DNA from: Gemmatimonas groenlandica
Lineage (GTDB): Bacteria; Gemmatimonadota; Gemmatimonadetes; Gemmatimonadales; Gemmatimonadaceae
Direction of reading: 5' to 3'
Assembly: GCF_013004105.1 (NCBI RefSeq)
Contig: NZ_CP053085.1
Coordinates: 4,278,001-4,342,000, forward strand
DNA length: 64,000 nt
The notes below the pieces were generated by a model. It was not told the DNA's origin and made no database searches. It saw only the letters and a list, made by a program, of their open reading frames with translations. The translations under genes were made by a program, and so were the position numbers. This document shows, one piece after another, positions 52,521-62,220 of the stretch. Each line of letters opens with the position of its first letter. Position 1 is the first letter of the stretch.

Positions 52521-54116
52521 TCACTGCCGACACAGCGGCGCCGGCCCCATCACCGCGTCCGCCCTCATCGGCAGCACCGTGAACTGCTGCACGCGCGCCG
52601 GTTCCGTCGGCGCCAGTGTAATGCCGACCGAAAGCGCCCCGTTCGCGCACTGCATGCGCCACACGCCGCGCAACGCGTTCTCGGCCCAGATCTGACCAAC
52701 TGCTTTGCAGTTACCGCCCACGGCATTCGACATCTTCTCGATCGCCGCCGCGCGACGCGGGCCTGACTCGTCGAGAAACAGATTCATCGCCGCGATGCTG
52801 TCGGCCAGCGGCTGATTCCACTCCTGCACCAGTCGCGTGACTTGGCTCTGCATGGCCAGCAGCACCGGCGCCGGCTGCGGCTCTCGCGGCTTGAGTCCAC
52901 CGCTGCGAGCCAGGATCTCGAACGACTGATCGATCACACCCGTCCACCCCGTGTACGTGAGGTTGCCCAGCGCCACGACGCCCACGCCGTGCTCGGGGAG
53001 CCAACGCATCTGCGAGCCGAAACCCGGCAGGCCACCGGAGTGCGACACGATGTGCGCGAATAGGCAGTTCGACGCCGAGCGCAGCCCGTACGCGTAACCA
53101 CCGGCATTCAGCGACAACACACCCGCCGCATTGCGCGCGGCCGTCGCGCCGCCGAAGCGCGCGATCTGCTGCATCTCGCGCAGCGACGACCGCTTGAGCA
53201 CTGGCGACTCAGCGCCGTCGCGCGCCGGCCACGCGTCGAGCATCAATGCGACCCAGCGTGACAGGTCGGCGCTGCTCGTGAGCATGCCGCCCATCGCGCC
53301 GAACGAGCCGTCGGGTAGTGCCGCTTCTTCCAGCCACGCACCGTCCTGCAAACGATAGCCGTGCGCCAAGCGATTGGCCGGCACGTCGCGCGCTTCCATG
53401 GTGGTGGACGTCATGCCAAGCGGGCGCAGCACCCTCTCCTGTATGTAGCGGGCGTACGGCATGCCGCTAACGTTCTGCACGATACGACCGAGAATCGCGA
53501 AGCCGAAGTTTGAGTACTCGTACGCCGTGCCGGGTGCGTTCGAGAACGGAATGCCCGCTTTGATCATCGCCGACAATTGCGCGTCGGTGGCGGCGAGCTG
53601 CTGGTCACCCCACGGATTGTCTTCCGGAAAACCCGCCGAGTGCGACAGCAGATGCCGGATGGTGATACGCGGCGCGTCACTCGTCGCGTAGCGCATGGCC
53701 TTCAGTTCCGGCACATATCGCTCGGCAGGATCATCGAGCGACAGTTTACCGGCGTCGCGCAGCTGCAGAATCGAGAGCGCGGTGAAGCTCTTGGTCATCG
53801 AGGCAATACGGAACACCGAGCTGGTGTCCACCGCCGCCTTGCTCGGCACGTCGCGCAATCCCAGCGCGGACACATGCAACAACTGGCCGTCCACGATCAC
53901 ACCGTAGGCGATGCCTGGCACGCGCGAGCTCGCGGCAAAGGCACGCATCACGCTGTCGATCTGCGGCAGCGCGGCGCGCAGTTTCGTGACGCGATCGGGG
54001 TCGGTGAATCGCGCGGGCGGGGCGATGCTGGACTGTGCAGCGGAACTGACGGAAGCGATGGTCGAGAGCAGCGCGGCACCAAACGCACGCGAGACGAAGG
54101 CGGAGAGAGGTCTCAT
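52521..54116 (-). CDS. Exported beta-lactamase-fold serine hydrolase
   Basis: 531 residues. Signal peptide ends near SSAAQ. Class C beta-lactamase/penicillin-binding-protein fold: nucleophile Ser and Lys in SMTKSF, Tyr-x-Asn in YEYSNFGFAILG, and LLSHSAGFPEDN typical of the esterase/D-aminopeptidase subgroup. A later HSGGLPGFGSQM segment takes the place of the KTG box. A C-terminal extension of about 150 residues follows. It may be an esterase, peptidase or transpeptidase-like enzyme rather than a resistance enzyme. Its start overlaps the stop of the kinase gene upstream (TGATG). Confidence 0.9.
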   Translation of the reverse strand: MRPLSAFVSRAFGAALLSTIASVSSAAQSSIAPPARFTDPDRVTKLRAALPQIDSVMRAFAASSRVPGIAYGVIVDGQLLHVSALGLRDVPSKAAVDTSSVFRIASMTKSFTALSILQLRDAGKLSLDDPAERYVPELKAMRYATSDAPRITIRHLLSHSAGFPEDNPWGDQQLAATDAQLSAMIKAGIPFSNAPGTAYEYSNFGFAILGRIVQNVSGMPYARYIQERVLRPLGMTSTTMEARDVPANRLAHGYRLQDGAWLEEAALPDGSFGAMGGMLTSSADLSRWVALMLDAWPARDGAESPVLKRSSLREMQQIARFGGATAARNAAGVLSLNAGGYAYGLRSASNCLFAHIVSHSGGLPGFGSQMRWLPEHGVGVVALGNLTYTGWTGVIDQSFEILARSGGLKPREPQPAPVLLAMQSQVTRLVQEWNQPLADSIAAMNLFLDESGPRRAAAIEKMSNAVGGNCKAVGQIWAENALRGVWRMQCANGALSVGITLAPTEPARVQQFTVLPMRADAVMGPAPLCRQ

Positions 54117-56554
54117 CAGGAGCCCGGTTTCGGTTTTAGCACAACACCAAGCCGCCCGCCGCGCGGTTGCACGAGCGGCGAGTTTCCAAGGTTGTACCGC
54201 TTCATCGCCGCCTTGAAGCGCGGCGTGGTGCGAATGGGGTCAAACCACGGGTTGGCGAGAATGACCGACGGCACGAGGTCGCCGTCGCTCGCGGCCGCGG
54301 CCTCTAGCGCGGCGAGCGCGCCGCTTGTATCGCCGGTCACGAGGCGCGAGCTCATGCGGCCGTACCACACGCCGCGCACATCGTTGCCCATGCGTTCGAG
54401 GCGCTGCGATATGCGCGTGGCTTCGCCCATCTGCCCGCCCACGGCCAGCGCGCGGGCCATTGGGCCGAGGTACATGGGGTCGCTCACCAGTGGGGCCAAC
54501 TTCGCCGCACGCTCGGCGCCCTCTGAATGGCGACCGGCCATGGCAAACGCCGAAAGCATGATGGTCTGAATGGGCGCCACCGTTGGCGCCAAGTCATGCG
54601 CGCGAATCGCCAGGGCCACGCCTTCATCAAATCGCCCGGCGCTCGCCATCGTAACTCCTTCCCACGCCAGAATAATTCCAGACAGCGGGTCCAGCTCGCG
54701 GGCGCGCGTGAACGCGACCAGCGCTTCCGCCACCCGGCCTTGGTTGCTCCAGTTGAAGCCAAGCCGCCAGTGCGCAATGGAGCTCACGGAATCGAGTGCG
54801 ATGGCCCGTCGCGCTTCGCGCTCTGCACCGGCCCAATCAAACTGCTCGGCGGCAATCGCGGAGAGCGCGATGTGTACATCGGGGCTGAGCGAGTCGAGGG
54901 CCAGCGCGCGCGCCGCCGCAACGCGGGCCACGGGGATGACATCGCGCATGTGGCGCAGCGCGTAGTACGGGGTGCCCATGAGGGCGATGGACTTTCCGGC
55001 CCACGCGCGCGCAAACGACGAATCCGCGCGAATGGCCGCGTCGAAATACCGCTCGGCGTCGGTAAAAACTGGCCCGCGGTTGCGATACACCTGCATGCCA
55101 CGCAAGTACTGTTCGTACGCCTCCGGATTGCTCGTGCCTGCGCTCACGGTTGTGCCGCCGAGACGCAGCTGCAGTTGGGCGCCAATGGCTTGCGCCAGTA
55201 GCTCCTGCATACGAAAGACGTCGCGCGCATCCTGCTCGAAGGTATCCTGCCAGAGCACACGTCCGTTGCTCGCGTTGCTCAGTTCGGCGGTGACGCGTAC
55301 GCGGTCGCCGGCGCGTCGCAGGCTGCCGATCAGGATCGTGCGCACGCCAAGCGTGTCGCCGAGCTGCGTCGCGGTGAGCGTCGAGCCCTTGAATCGCGCG
55401 GCGGTGGCGCGGCCGGCTAGGCGCAGGCCGGGTACGCGCGAGAGAACCGTGGTGAGTTCGTCGGCGATGCCCTCGGCGAGAAACGTGTTCGTCGTGTCGC
55501 CACCGACGGACGCGAAGGGGATGACGGCGAGCGACGCGACGGCTTCTTGCGCGGTCGCGGCGCTATTCGCTGAGCCAGCCATTGGCGACGTGGCCTGCGA
55601 ACGCCACCACGCCATGCCGGCCGCGAGCACGGCGATCGCGGCGACGCCGATCGCCACGGGGGCACGCCGACTGGTGTGAGCGGGAGGCGCGGCGGCAGGA
55701 GACTCGGCGCTCGTGGACAGCGCGGTGAGCACCACGTCCATGCCCGCCGGCCGGTCGGAGGGATCTTTCGCGAGGCAACGCGTGATCAGCGCGCGGACTG
55801 CGGCAGGCACAGTCGCGGCGGTGACGACGGGCGCTGGTGTCGCAATGTGCGCCGCAGTCATCGCCGCCGGTGTCGTGCGATCGGCAAACGGATGTGCGCC
55901 CTGCAGTAGCTCGTACGCCAGCACGCCCCACGCGTAAATGTCGGCGCGGTGATCGGTGTTCACGTCGCCAGTGGCCTGCTCGGGCGCCATGTAGGCCGGC
56001 GTACCGATCGCCATGCCCGCCTGTGTCAGCGAGGCGTCGGGTGCCTGCGTTCGCGACGCGCTCAGCGCTTTGGCAATGCCGAAGTCGGCCACCACGGCCG
56101 TGCCGCTCGACAGCAGCACATTCTCCGGCTTGATGTCGCGGTGCACGATGCCGCGCGCGTGGGCATAAGCGAGCGCCTGAGCCACATTGCGCAGAATGCC
56201 CAGCGCGTCGGCAGCCGGGAGTGCGCCGTGGGCGATGCGATCGCGCAAGGACTCGCCGGCCACGAACGGCATGGTGAACCACGGCAGGCCATCGGCCGTT
56301 GCGCCCGCGGTCAGCACCGGCACGATATGCGGCTCCTGCAACGACGCGGCGAGCTTGATCTCGCGCGTGAAACGCTCGGCGCTCAACCCTGCGGCCAGCT
56401 CGGGCGAGAGTACCTTGACCACCACCTCGCGCCCCAGCGCCTCGTCGCGCGCGAGGAACACCCGGGACATGCCGCCGCCGCCAAGCTCGCGCTGGAGCAG
56501 GAGGGTGTCGGGAAGGGCGTGTTGCAGCGTGCTACGGAAGGTGGTGTCGATCAT
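54116..56554 (-). CDS. Ser/Thr protein kinase with TolB-like and TPR C-terminus
   Basis: 812 residues from ATG 56554; the open frame continues upstream but would cross the neighbouring promoter. The kinase domain covers about residues 20-280: ELGGGGMSRVFLA (P-loop), VVVKVL, catalytic GIVHRDIKPENVLL, VADFGIA and YMAPEQATG. A membrane helix follows (VAIGVAAIAVLAAGMAWW). Outside the membrane lies a TolB-N/FlgO-like domain (LAVIPFASVGG, GIADELTTVLSRV, GVRTILIGSLRR) and then TPR-like repeats to the end. This is a common sensor-kinase plan in Gemmatimonadota and Acidobacteria. It is coupled to the hydrolase downstream. Confidence 0.92.
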   Translation of the reverse strand: MIDTTFRSTLQHALPDTLLLQRELGGGGMSRVFLARDEALGREVVVKVLSPELAAGLSAERFTREIKLAASLQEPHIVPVLTAGATADGLPWFTMPFVAGESLRDRIAHGALPAADALGILRNVAQALAYAHARGIVHRDIKPENVLLSSGTAVVADFGIAKALSASRTQAPDASLTQAGMAIGTPAYMAPEQATGDVNTDHRADIYAWGVLAYELLQGAHPFADRTTPAAMTAAHIATPAPVVTAATVPAAVRALITRCLAKDPSDRPAGMDVVLTALSTSAESPAAAPPAHTSRRAPVAIGVAAIAVLAAGMAWWRSQATSPMAGSANSAATAQEAVASLAVIPFASVGGDTTNTFLAEGIADELTTVLSRVPGLRLAGRATAARFKGSTLTATQLGDTLGVRTILIGSLRRAGDRVRVTAELSNASNGRVLWQDTFEQDARDVFRMQELLAQAIGAQLQLRLGGTTVSAGTSNPEAYEQYLRGMQVYRNRGPVFTDAERYFDAAIRADSSFARAWAGKSIALMGTPYYALRHMRDVIPVARVAAARALALDSLSPDVHIALSAIAAEQFDWAGAEREARRAIALDSVSSIAHWRLGFNWSNQGRVAEALVAFTRARELDPLSGIILAWEGVTMASAGRFDEGVALAIRAHDLAPTVAPIQTIMLSAFAMAGRHSEGAERAAKLAPLVSDPMYLGPMARALAVGGQMGEATRISQRLERMGNDVRGVWYGRMSSRLVTGDTSGALAALEAAAASDGDLVPSVILANPWFDPIRTTPRFKAAMKRYNLGNSPLVQPRGGRLGVVLKPKPGS

Positions 56555-56742
56555 GCGGGCTGATGGGGGGCGCGACAATGTCAGAGAGTCTACTGCGCCG
56601 GACAGAGCGGGGTAATGCATGCCGCGGGCGGACCGTGCGTTTTTCCGCCACCACAGGCAGGAAACCGATGATGCACGGTACGCCGCGGACGTCCATCATG
56701 GGTCGTGACCCCTTGCCATCTCCCCCCGCTGCTCGGCACACT

Positions 56743-57312
56743 ATGGCCATGCCCGCGCTCATGCCCCGTATCTGGACTGCCGCCGAGGTGCAGGCGCTGC
56801 CGGACGACCCGACGCAACGGTACGAGTGTGTGGATGGGGTGCTGCTGGTGAGCCCGTCGCCGCGCACGCTGCATCAGTCGGCGTTGATCGTGCTGACCGT
56901 CACGCTGGAGGCGATCTTGCGCCCAGCCGGGGTTGGCGTCGTGTTCGTGGCACCGTCCGACTGGGTCCTAGACCCTCGCACGCTCGTGCAGCCCGACCTC
57001 TACGTGGTGCCACTCGTCGACGGGCGGCGCCCGCGTACCGACGAGGAGCGCGGCCACCCGCTGCTTTTCGTCGAAGTCCTGTCGCCCAGCACCGCGCGAT
57101 TCGATCGCGTGGTGAAGCGCGGCCGCTATCAGCGCGCGAACATCGAGTACTGGATTGTGGACCTCGACTCTCGCCTGATCGAGCGATGGCTGCCGGGTGA
57201 CGAGCGCCCGAGCATCCACGCCGAGCGCGTGGAGTGGCAGCCTGCGGGTGCCGCTGCGCCCTTCGTGATTGAGCTCGATCTGTTCTTCACCGAGGTGCTG
57301 GGTCCGGCCTGA
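56743..57312 (+). CDS. Uma2-family PD-(D/E)XK nuclease-like protein
   Basis: 189 residues from ATG 56743; in-frame ATGs at 56749 and 56761 are alternatives. The Uma2 (DUF820) pattern is clear: PRIWTAAEVQALPDDPTQRYECVDGVLLV, the metal-binding Asp in VQPDLYVV, Glu in LFVEVLSPST, Lys in VVKRGRYQRANIEYWIVD. This restriction-endonuclease-like family is very abundant in some bacteria, and its function is unresolved. Nothing else in the neighbourhood points to a restriction or defence system. Confidence 0.88.
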   Translation: MAMPALMPRIWTAAEVQALPDDPTQRYECVDGVLLVSPSPRTLHQSALIVLTVTLEAILRPAGVGVVFVAPSDWVLDPRTLVQPDLYVVPLVDGRRPRTDEERGHPLLFVEVLSPSTARFDRVVKRGRYQRANIEYWIVDLDSRLIERWLPGDERPSIHAERVEWQPAGAAAPFVIELDLFFTEVLGPA

Positions 57313-57324
57313 CGCGCTGACGCG

Positions 57325-58719
57325 CTACTTCCGCCGCGCCGCGTCGGCATCCACGTCACGTTCCCACGCCTGCAGCATGAGGGTCAGTCGGCGTACGACG
57401 TCCGGCTGCATGCGGGCGAAGTCATGCCGCTCACCCGGATCGCGCCGTATATCGTAGAGAAAAGTGTGGTTGCTCTCGACCACCATCTTGGTGTCGCCAT
57501 CACGCACCGCGCGCATGTCACGTTTGGCTTGCACCGACCGCCAAAAGAGCGTGCGCGGGGCCACGGGTATCTTCGCTTCGAGTACGGGAAAGAGGTTCAT
57601 ACCCTCGAGCTGCGCGCCGGATGGCACGACGACTTGCGCCGCGGCCAGCACCGACGCCGCGAGGTCCATGGTCATGCCTACTTGCGCTGTCACCGTCCCC
57701 GCGCGGATACGCCCCGGCCAGCGCACGATCGCCGGCACGCGGATGCCGCCCTCCCAGGTGGAATACTTGCGATTGAACAATGGCGTGTTGTCCGACAGCC
57801 ACTCGCCGCCGTTGTCGTTGGTGAAGATCACGATGGTCTTGCGAGTGATCGCCCGGTGCTCGAGGGTGGCGAGCACGCGACCGACGTGCCTGTCCATCGC
57901 TTCCACCATGCTGGCGTAATCGGCGCGCGTGCTGGGAAGTGAATCCGCCGGCTTGAGAAAGCGTGCGTTCCCGACCGCTTTGCTGGGCGTGTCGGGGCGT
58001 TGGAACGGCCAGTGCGGTGCATTGAACGCGATGTCGATGAAGAACGGCGCGTTGGCGTGCTGCTCGATGAAGGCAATCGCCCGGTCAGCGATCAACGCCG
58101 TGCTGTAGCCATCGACCTCCACGCGCGCATCATTCTCCCACAGATCGGGTGCGCCGCGACTGTCGTTGTGATGCCAGTAGTCGTGATAGCCGCTCTTGAG
58201 GCCGAAGAAATAGTCGAAGCCGTGTGCGAGTGGGCTCTGCGTGGGTGCGTAGCCCAGGTGCCACTTGCCCACGAGCGCGGTCGCGTAGCCACTGGACTTG
58301 AGTAACCGCGGAAGCGAGTACGGCGACGCGTCGAGCCCCCGCTCGCCGTCAGCGACTGCGGCGCCGTTCGCGGGGAGTGGTTGCTCCACGCCGTAGCGCT
58401 GCTGATAGCGGCCGGTGATCAGCCCGGCGCGGGTGGGCGAGCAGGTGGTGCCGTTGGCGTAGAAGTCGGTGAAGCGCACGCCCTCGCGCGCCAGCCGATC
58501 GATGTTCGGCGTACGGATATCCTTCGCGCCGTAGACGCCCAAGTCGGCGTAGCCCATGTCGTCGGTGATGATGAGGACGACGTTGGGGCGGTTGGCTGGC
58601 GATTGCGCGGCGAGTGGCGCCGAGCGCAGGGTGACGAGCACGGCGACCGCGATAGCGCCGAGGCCTGCGCGCAGCGCGCGACGTGTCGCGAAGAAACGCG
58701 GAGCAGTTGGTGGGAGCAT
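57325..58719 (-). CDS. Exported sulfatase (FGly type)
   Basis: 464 residues. An N-terminal basic/hydrophobic signal ends near LAAQS. Sulfatase features: NVVLIITDDMGYADLG (two metal-binding Asp), the formylglycine site Cys93 in TTCSPTRAG (CxPxR form), GKWHLGY, and the metal site IVIFTNDNGGE. The Cys must be oxidised to formylglycine by a maturation enzyme, which is not in the window. It removes sulfate esters, perhaps from polysaccharides outside the cell. It ends 12 bp from the convergent Uma2 gene. Confidence 0.93.
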   Translation of the reverse strand: MLPPTAPRFFATRRALRAGLGAIAVAVLVTLRSAPLAAQSPANRPNVVLIITDDMGYADLGVYGAKDIRTPNIDRLAREGVRFTDFYANGTTCSPTRAGLITGRYQQRYGVEQPLPANGAAVADGERGLDASPYSLPRLLKSSGYATALVGKWHLGYAPTQSPLAHGFDYFFGLKSGYHDYWHHNDSRGAPDLWENDARVEVDGYSTALIADRAIAFIEQHANAPFFIDIAFNAPHWPFQRPDTPSKAVGNARFLKPADSLPSTRADYASMVEAMDRHVGRVLATLEHRAITRKTIVIFTNDNGGEWLSDNTPLFNRKYSTWEGGIRVPAIVRWPGRIRAGTVTAQVGMTMDLAASVLAAAQVVVPSGAQLEGMNLFPVLEAKIPVAPRTLFWRSVQAKRDMRAVRDGDTKMVVESNHTFLYDIRRDPGERHDFARMQPDVVRRLTLMLQAWERDVDADAARRK

Positions 58720-58735
58720 CGTCGTTGTACGCCTT

Positions 58736-61438
58736 TCAAGGTCCCGGCTGCAGATTCAACACGACTTCGAGACCAAGCAGCCGGAGTAGTTGTGCCGTAT
58801 CGATGAAGATCATGCGCGTTCCGTCGGGCGAGATCGTCCAGTTGCGCACGTAGCCGCGATTGAAAATGGTCCGTGCGGCGCCCAAGGCTGCCGTGCCATC
58901 AGCACCTGTTGAGAACGGCAACCCGATGAATGCGTTCTTGGCGTCGACGTAGTACAGCGTGCGGCCATCCCCACTCCACACCGGCAGCCGTCCGCCGTTT
59001 CCTGACACCGCCGTGCGGGAGGTGGGTGTCGGAAATGGACTCACGTACACTTGGTCAACGCCCGAAACGTTCGCGGAATACGCGAGCCAATGTCCGTCCG
59101 GTGAAATCGCGGGTGCCTCTTCGCGCGCGGCAGTGTGCGCATAGGGCTGCACCGGACCGCCCACGCTCCGACGGAACACACCGATGTCGGCGCTCGTCGC
59201 TCCGACGGCGGCGGTGCCTGACACGGCAATCCAGTCACCGTTCATCGAGATCTCGTTCACGGTCGACCAATTGGTGAGCGCGGGAAGCGCGACGGCACTA
59301 CCACTCCCGTCGGACGGTCGCACGGAGAAGGTCAGCGGTTCTCGCGACAGATACACGATGCTGTCGTCGCGCGCCGTGAACGCCGGGAGTCGACCGTAAT
59401 CATCGCCCGTGACCGTTTGCGTCACACCGCGTTGGAGATCCTGCATCACCACGCGCCAGCCGTCGAAGCCGCTGCGCGACGGCATGATCAGTCGATTCCC
59501 GTCGTGCGAAAACGAGGCGCTGCCCAAGACGAACGCGCCGTTGCTGGGAATGACAATCGGTGTATTCACACCGTTGCGTCGCATCGTGATGCTGCTGTTC
59601 GGCGTCCATTCCCCGGCGGCGCCGTCGGATTCCCGCCGCGCAAGCACCAAGGTACCGTTCGGCGCAACAGCATATTCGGCGTGCGCGAGAATGGGTGAGC
59701 GCAGCACGTTGCCGTCGGCCACTTTCACGGCGGGGCCAGTGGTGTCTCCGGTAACTGGATCGAATGGAAACGCCAGCAGCGCACCGGTGCGATTGACCAG
59801 CAATCGTCTCCACGCCGGCACGTAGGTGGGCGTGGCACCCGGCATCAACCGTCGTGGCGTGGTGGAGCCGGTCGGGAGCCAGTGCACCGACGGTACGCGC
59901 TCAGGGCCACTGTACGAAAACAGCATGCCGTGGCCGCCATCCACTGCCGATGGTCCAACAGGCTGTCGTTCGAGGGAGTCTGCCTTCAAGAACGTCGACA
60001 GCTGCGACGACTGCACATCGGCGCTGTATATGGCCGTACCAACAGTCACCAGGATGCGGTCGTTGCTGAGCCACGTGCTACCGCTCACGAATCCGGTGGG
60101 CAGTTGAACGACCTCGGTGACGGCGCCACCACGCAATGGCGTGCGATAGAGTCGTTGCTTGGCGACGAACGCCACCTGTTGCCCATCGGGCGACACGGAC
60201 ATCGACGTCGCGCCGACGGTGCCCGGGAGCACGGTGGACGTCAGTGAACCGAGGTCGCGCACGACCAGCTGTTGCGGTTGCGCCGGGGCCACCGAATCCG
60301 TGACGACCGGTCGGGCCTGATACACCAGCGTGCGACCGTCGGGTGAGAGCAGCATCATCAGCCCGCAACAGACCGCCTGGAGCTCGAGCGAATCGGGAGC
60401 GGTGACGAGAAATCGAATCGGCTGCGCGTTGGGGTCGGCGGCGCTGGCCGTGCCTCGCTCACGGCCCTTCGCGATCACGGCGCCAATCAATAGGCCAGCG
60501 GCGAGACCGCCAATCCACGGGAGTGCACGTCGCGCGGCGGAAGGACGGCTGGCCCGTGCCGAAGCGACGCGTGCACCACTGACATGCCGCGGTACGGCCG
60601 TGCTGTCGCTCAGTGCCGCCGCGAATCGCTCAGCACTCGCGTGCCGGTCGGCCGGCAAGTTCTCGAGCGCCGTCGCCACCGCTTCCCACACATGTTCCGG
60701 CACACTCTTGCGCAGCTCAGTGAGTGGCACCGGTTCGCTGGCCAGCACCTTCGCCACGATCGCCTGCATCGTGGGCCCGGTGAATGGCGGTTCGCCGGCC
60801 AGCATCTCGTAGGTCACCACGCCAAGCGCGAATACATCGGCGCGCGCATCGACGGTCTTCTCGCCCATCGCCTGCTCGGGCGCCATATACTGAGGTGTGC
60901 CGAGCGAGAGGCCGGTCTGCGTCATCCGCTGTCCGCCGGCTTCCTTCACGGCGAGGGCAATGCCGAAGTCGGCCACCATCGGACGACCGTCGTGCAGCAG
61001 AATATTCTCGGGCTTCACGTCACGATGCACGACGCCACGCTTGTGCGCGTAGTCGAGCGCACTGGCCACGTCTTGCGCGATGCGCACGGCGTCGGCGATC
61101 GGCAGCTGGCGTTCGCGCTCGAGTCGCGCGCGCAGCGTCTCGCCATCGACGAAGGGCATGACGTAGAACACCAGTCCATCAGCGCTGCCCGAGTCGAACA
61201 ACGGCAGAATGTGCGGGTGCTGCAACCCGGCGGTGAGCTCGATTTCCTTGAGGAACCGCTCGGTGCCGAGGACCGCCGACAGCTCGGGATGGAGCACCTT
61301 GATGGCGACACGACGGTGGTGCCGCTCATCGTGGGCGAGATACACGGTGGCCATACCGCCGGCGCCGAGCTCGCGCTCGAGGCGATAGCGTCCGGCCAGC
61401 GCCGTGGTCAGGCGCGCGTGTACGTCAGACGGGTTCAC
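58736..61438 (-). CDS. Ser/Thr protein kinase with beta-propeller sensor
   Basis: 900 residues. Kinase domain about residues 15-275: ELGAGGMATVYLA, VAIKVL, RGVVHRDVKPENILL, VADFGIA, YMAPEQAMG. A membrane helix follows near residue 315 (LPWIGGLAAGLLIGAVIA). The extracytoplasmic part has TolB/PD40-like propeller repeats (LLSPDGRTLVYQARP, SVSPDGQQVAFVAKQ, ISPDGHWLAYSANVSG, PVWSGDGRTLYYVD, TISPDGTRMIFID). The domain is a common partner of PknB-type kinases in this phylum. It starts far from other signalling genes; its substrate is unknown. Confidence 0.92.
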   Translation of the reverse strand: MNPSDVHARLTTALAGRYRLERELGAGGMATVYLAHDERHHRRVAIKVLHPELSAVLGTERFLKEIELTAGLQHPHILPLFDSGSADGLVFYVMPFVDGETLRARLERERQLPIADAVRIAQDVASALDYAHKRGVVHRDVKPENILLHDGRPMVADFGIALAVKEAGGQRMTQTGLSLGTPQYMAPEQAMGEKTVDARADVFALGVVTYEMLAGEPPFTGPTMQAIVAKVLASEPVPLTELRKSVPEHVWEAVATALENLPADRHASAERFAAALSDSTAVPRHVSGARVASARASRPSAARRALPWIGGLAAGLLIGAVIAKGRERGTASAADPNAQPIRFLVTAPDSLELQAVCCGLMMLLSPDGRTLVYQARPVVTDSVAPAQPQQLVVRDLGSLTSTVLPGTVGATSMSVSPDGQQVAFVAKQRLYRTPLRGGAVTEVVQLPTGFVSGSTWLSNDRILVTVGTAIYSADVQSSQLSTFLKADSLERQPVGPSAVDGGHGMLFSYSGPERVPSVHWLPTGSTTPRRLMPGATPTYVPAWRRLLVNRTGALLAFPFDPVTGDTTGPAVKVADGNVLRSPILAHAEYAVAPNGTLVLARRESDGAAGEWTPNSSITMRRNGVNTPIVIPSNGAFVLGSASFSHDGNRLIMPSRSGFDGWRVVMQDLQRGVTQTVTGDDYGRLPAFTARDDSIVYLSREPLTFSVRPSDGSGSAVALPALTNWSTVNEISMNGDWIAVSGTAAVGATSADIGVFRRSVGGPVQPYAHTAAREEAPAISPDGHWLAYSANVSGVDQVYVSPFPTPTSRTAVSGNGGRLPVWSGDGRTLYYVDAKNAFIGLPFSTGADGTAALGAARTIFNRGYVRNWTISPDGTRMIFIDTAQLLRLLGLEVVLNLQPGP

Positions 61439-61504
61439 GGAGTCGGGGCTGGAGGAATCACCACTCCAAAGTACGACCGCGCCCCGACACTACGCGAGTG
61501 TGTC

Positions 61505-62122
61505 CTACTTGCCCTGCGTCTTCTCCCACAGCGCCGGATACTGCTTCTTCAGCGCGTCGATCTTGGGCAGGTCGTTGTACACGATGTACGGCTGGTCGGT
61601 GTGGCTGTACAGGTAGTTCTGATGGTACGTCTCCGCGTCGTAGAACTTGGAGAGCGACGCCACCTGCGTCACGATCGGGCGCGGAAATGACTTGGCCTTG
61701 GTGAGCTGCGCAATAACCGTAGTGGCGCTCTTCTGCTGCTCGGCGCTGGTGAAGAAGATCGCCGAACGATACTGGGTGCCCACGTCGGGACCCTGTCGGT
61801 TGAGCTCCGTGGGGTTGTGGGCCACGGTGAAGAACACGGCCAGCAAGGTTTCGTACGACACGACGGCCGGGTCGAAGGTGACCTTTACGGCTTCGGCATG
61901 TCCGGTGCGACCGCTGCTCACGGTCTCGTAGTCTGGGTTCACCACGGCGCCACCGGCGTAGCCCGAGACGACCGACTTCACACCCTTCACGTGCTCGAAC
62001 ACGGCTTCGACGCCCCAGAAGCAGCCACCGGCAAAGACGGCCGTCTGTAGCGTCGCGGCGCGCGCGGTCGAGGTAAGCGAAACGGTGGCCAGAAGAACCG
62101 CCGCAATGAGTGTACGAACCAT
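61505..62122 (-). CDS. msrA: Peptide methionine sulfoxide reductase MsrA, exported
   Basis: 205 residues. A signal peptide (LIAAVLLATVSLTSTARA) marks a periplasmic form. The catalytic Cys34 is in FAGGCFWGVEAVF, with family blocks GVKSVVSGYAGG, GHAEAVKVTFDP and the YRSAIFF segment. It reduces the S-epimer of methionine sulfoxide in proteins. A C-terminal Cys for recycling is not visible, so an outside thiol donor is needed. The export suggests repair of oxidised surface proteins. Confidence 0.95.
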   Translation of the reverse strand: MVRTLIAAVLLATVSLTSTARAATLQTAVFAGGCFWGVEAVFEHVKGVKSVVSGYAGGAVVNPDYETVSSGRTGHAEAVKVTFDPAVVSYETLLAVFFTVAHNPTELNRQGPDVGTQYRSAIFFTSAEQQKSATTVIAQLTKAKSFPRPIVTQVASLSKFYDAETYHQNYLYSHTDQPYIVYNDLPKIDALKKQYPALWEKTQGK

Positions 62123-62220
62123 GTCACGTCTCCCGAAAGGAATACTCGCGCAGCGCGGACCGCCCCGACTCCAGCACGCAGGCTGCAGAAGATAGCCGGA
62201 ATCGGGGCGGGAAGTTCCCG

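Noticed and set aside
52521-54116. Antibiotic-resistance beta-lactamase
   Set aside because: The protein has the wider esterase/PBP-like pattern with a long extension and no KTG box; resistance cannot be claimed.
56743-57312. Restriction-modification or defence island around the Uma2 gene
   Set aside because: Neighbours are a kinase and a sulfatase; no methylase, toxin or other defence gene is present.
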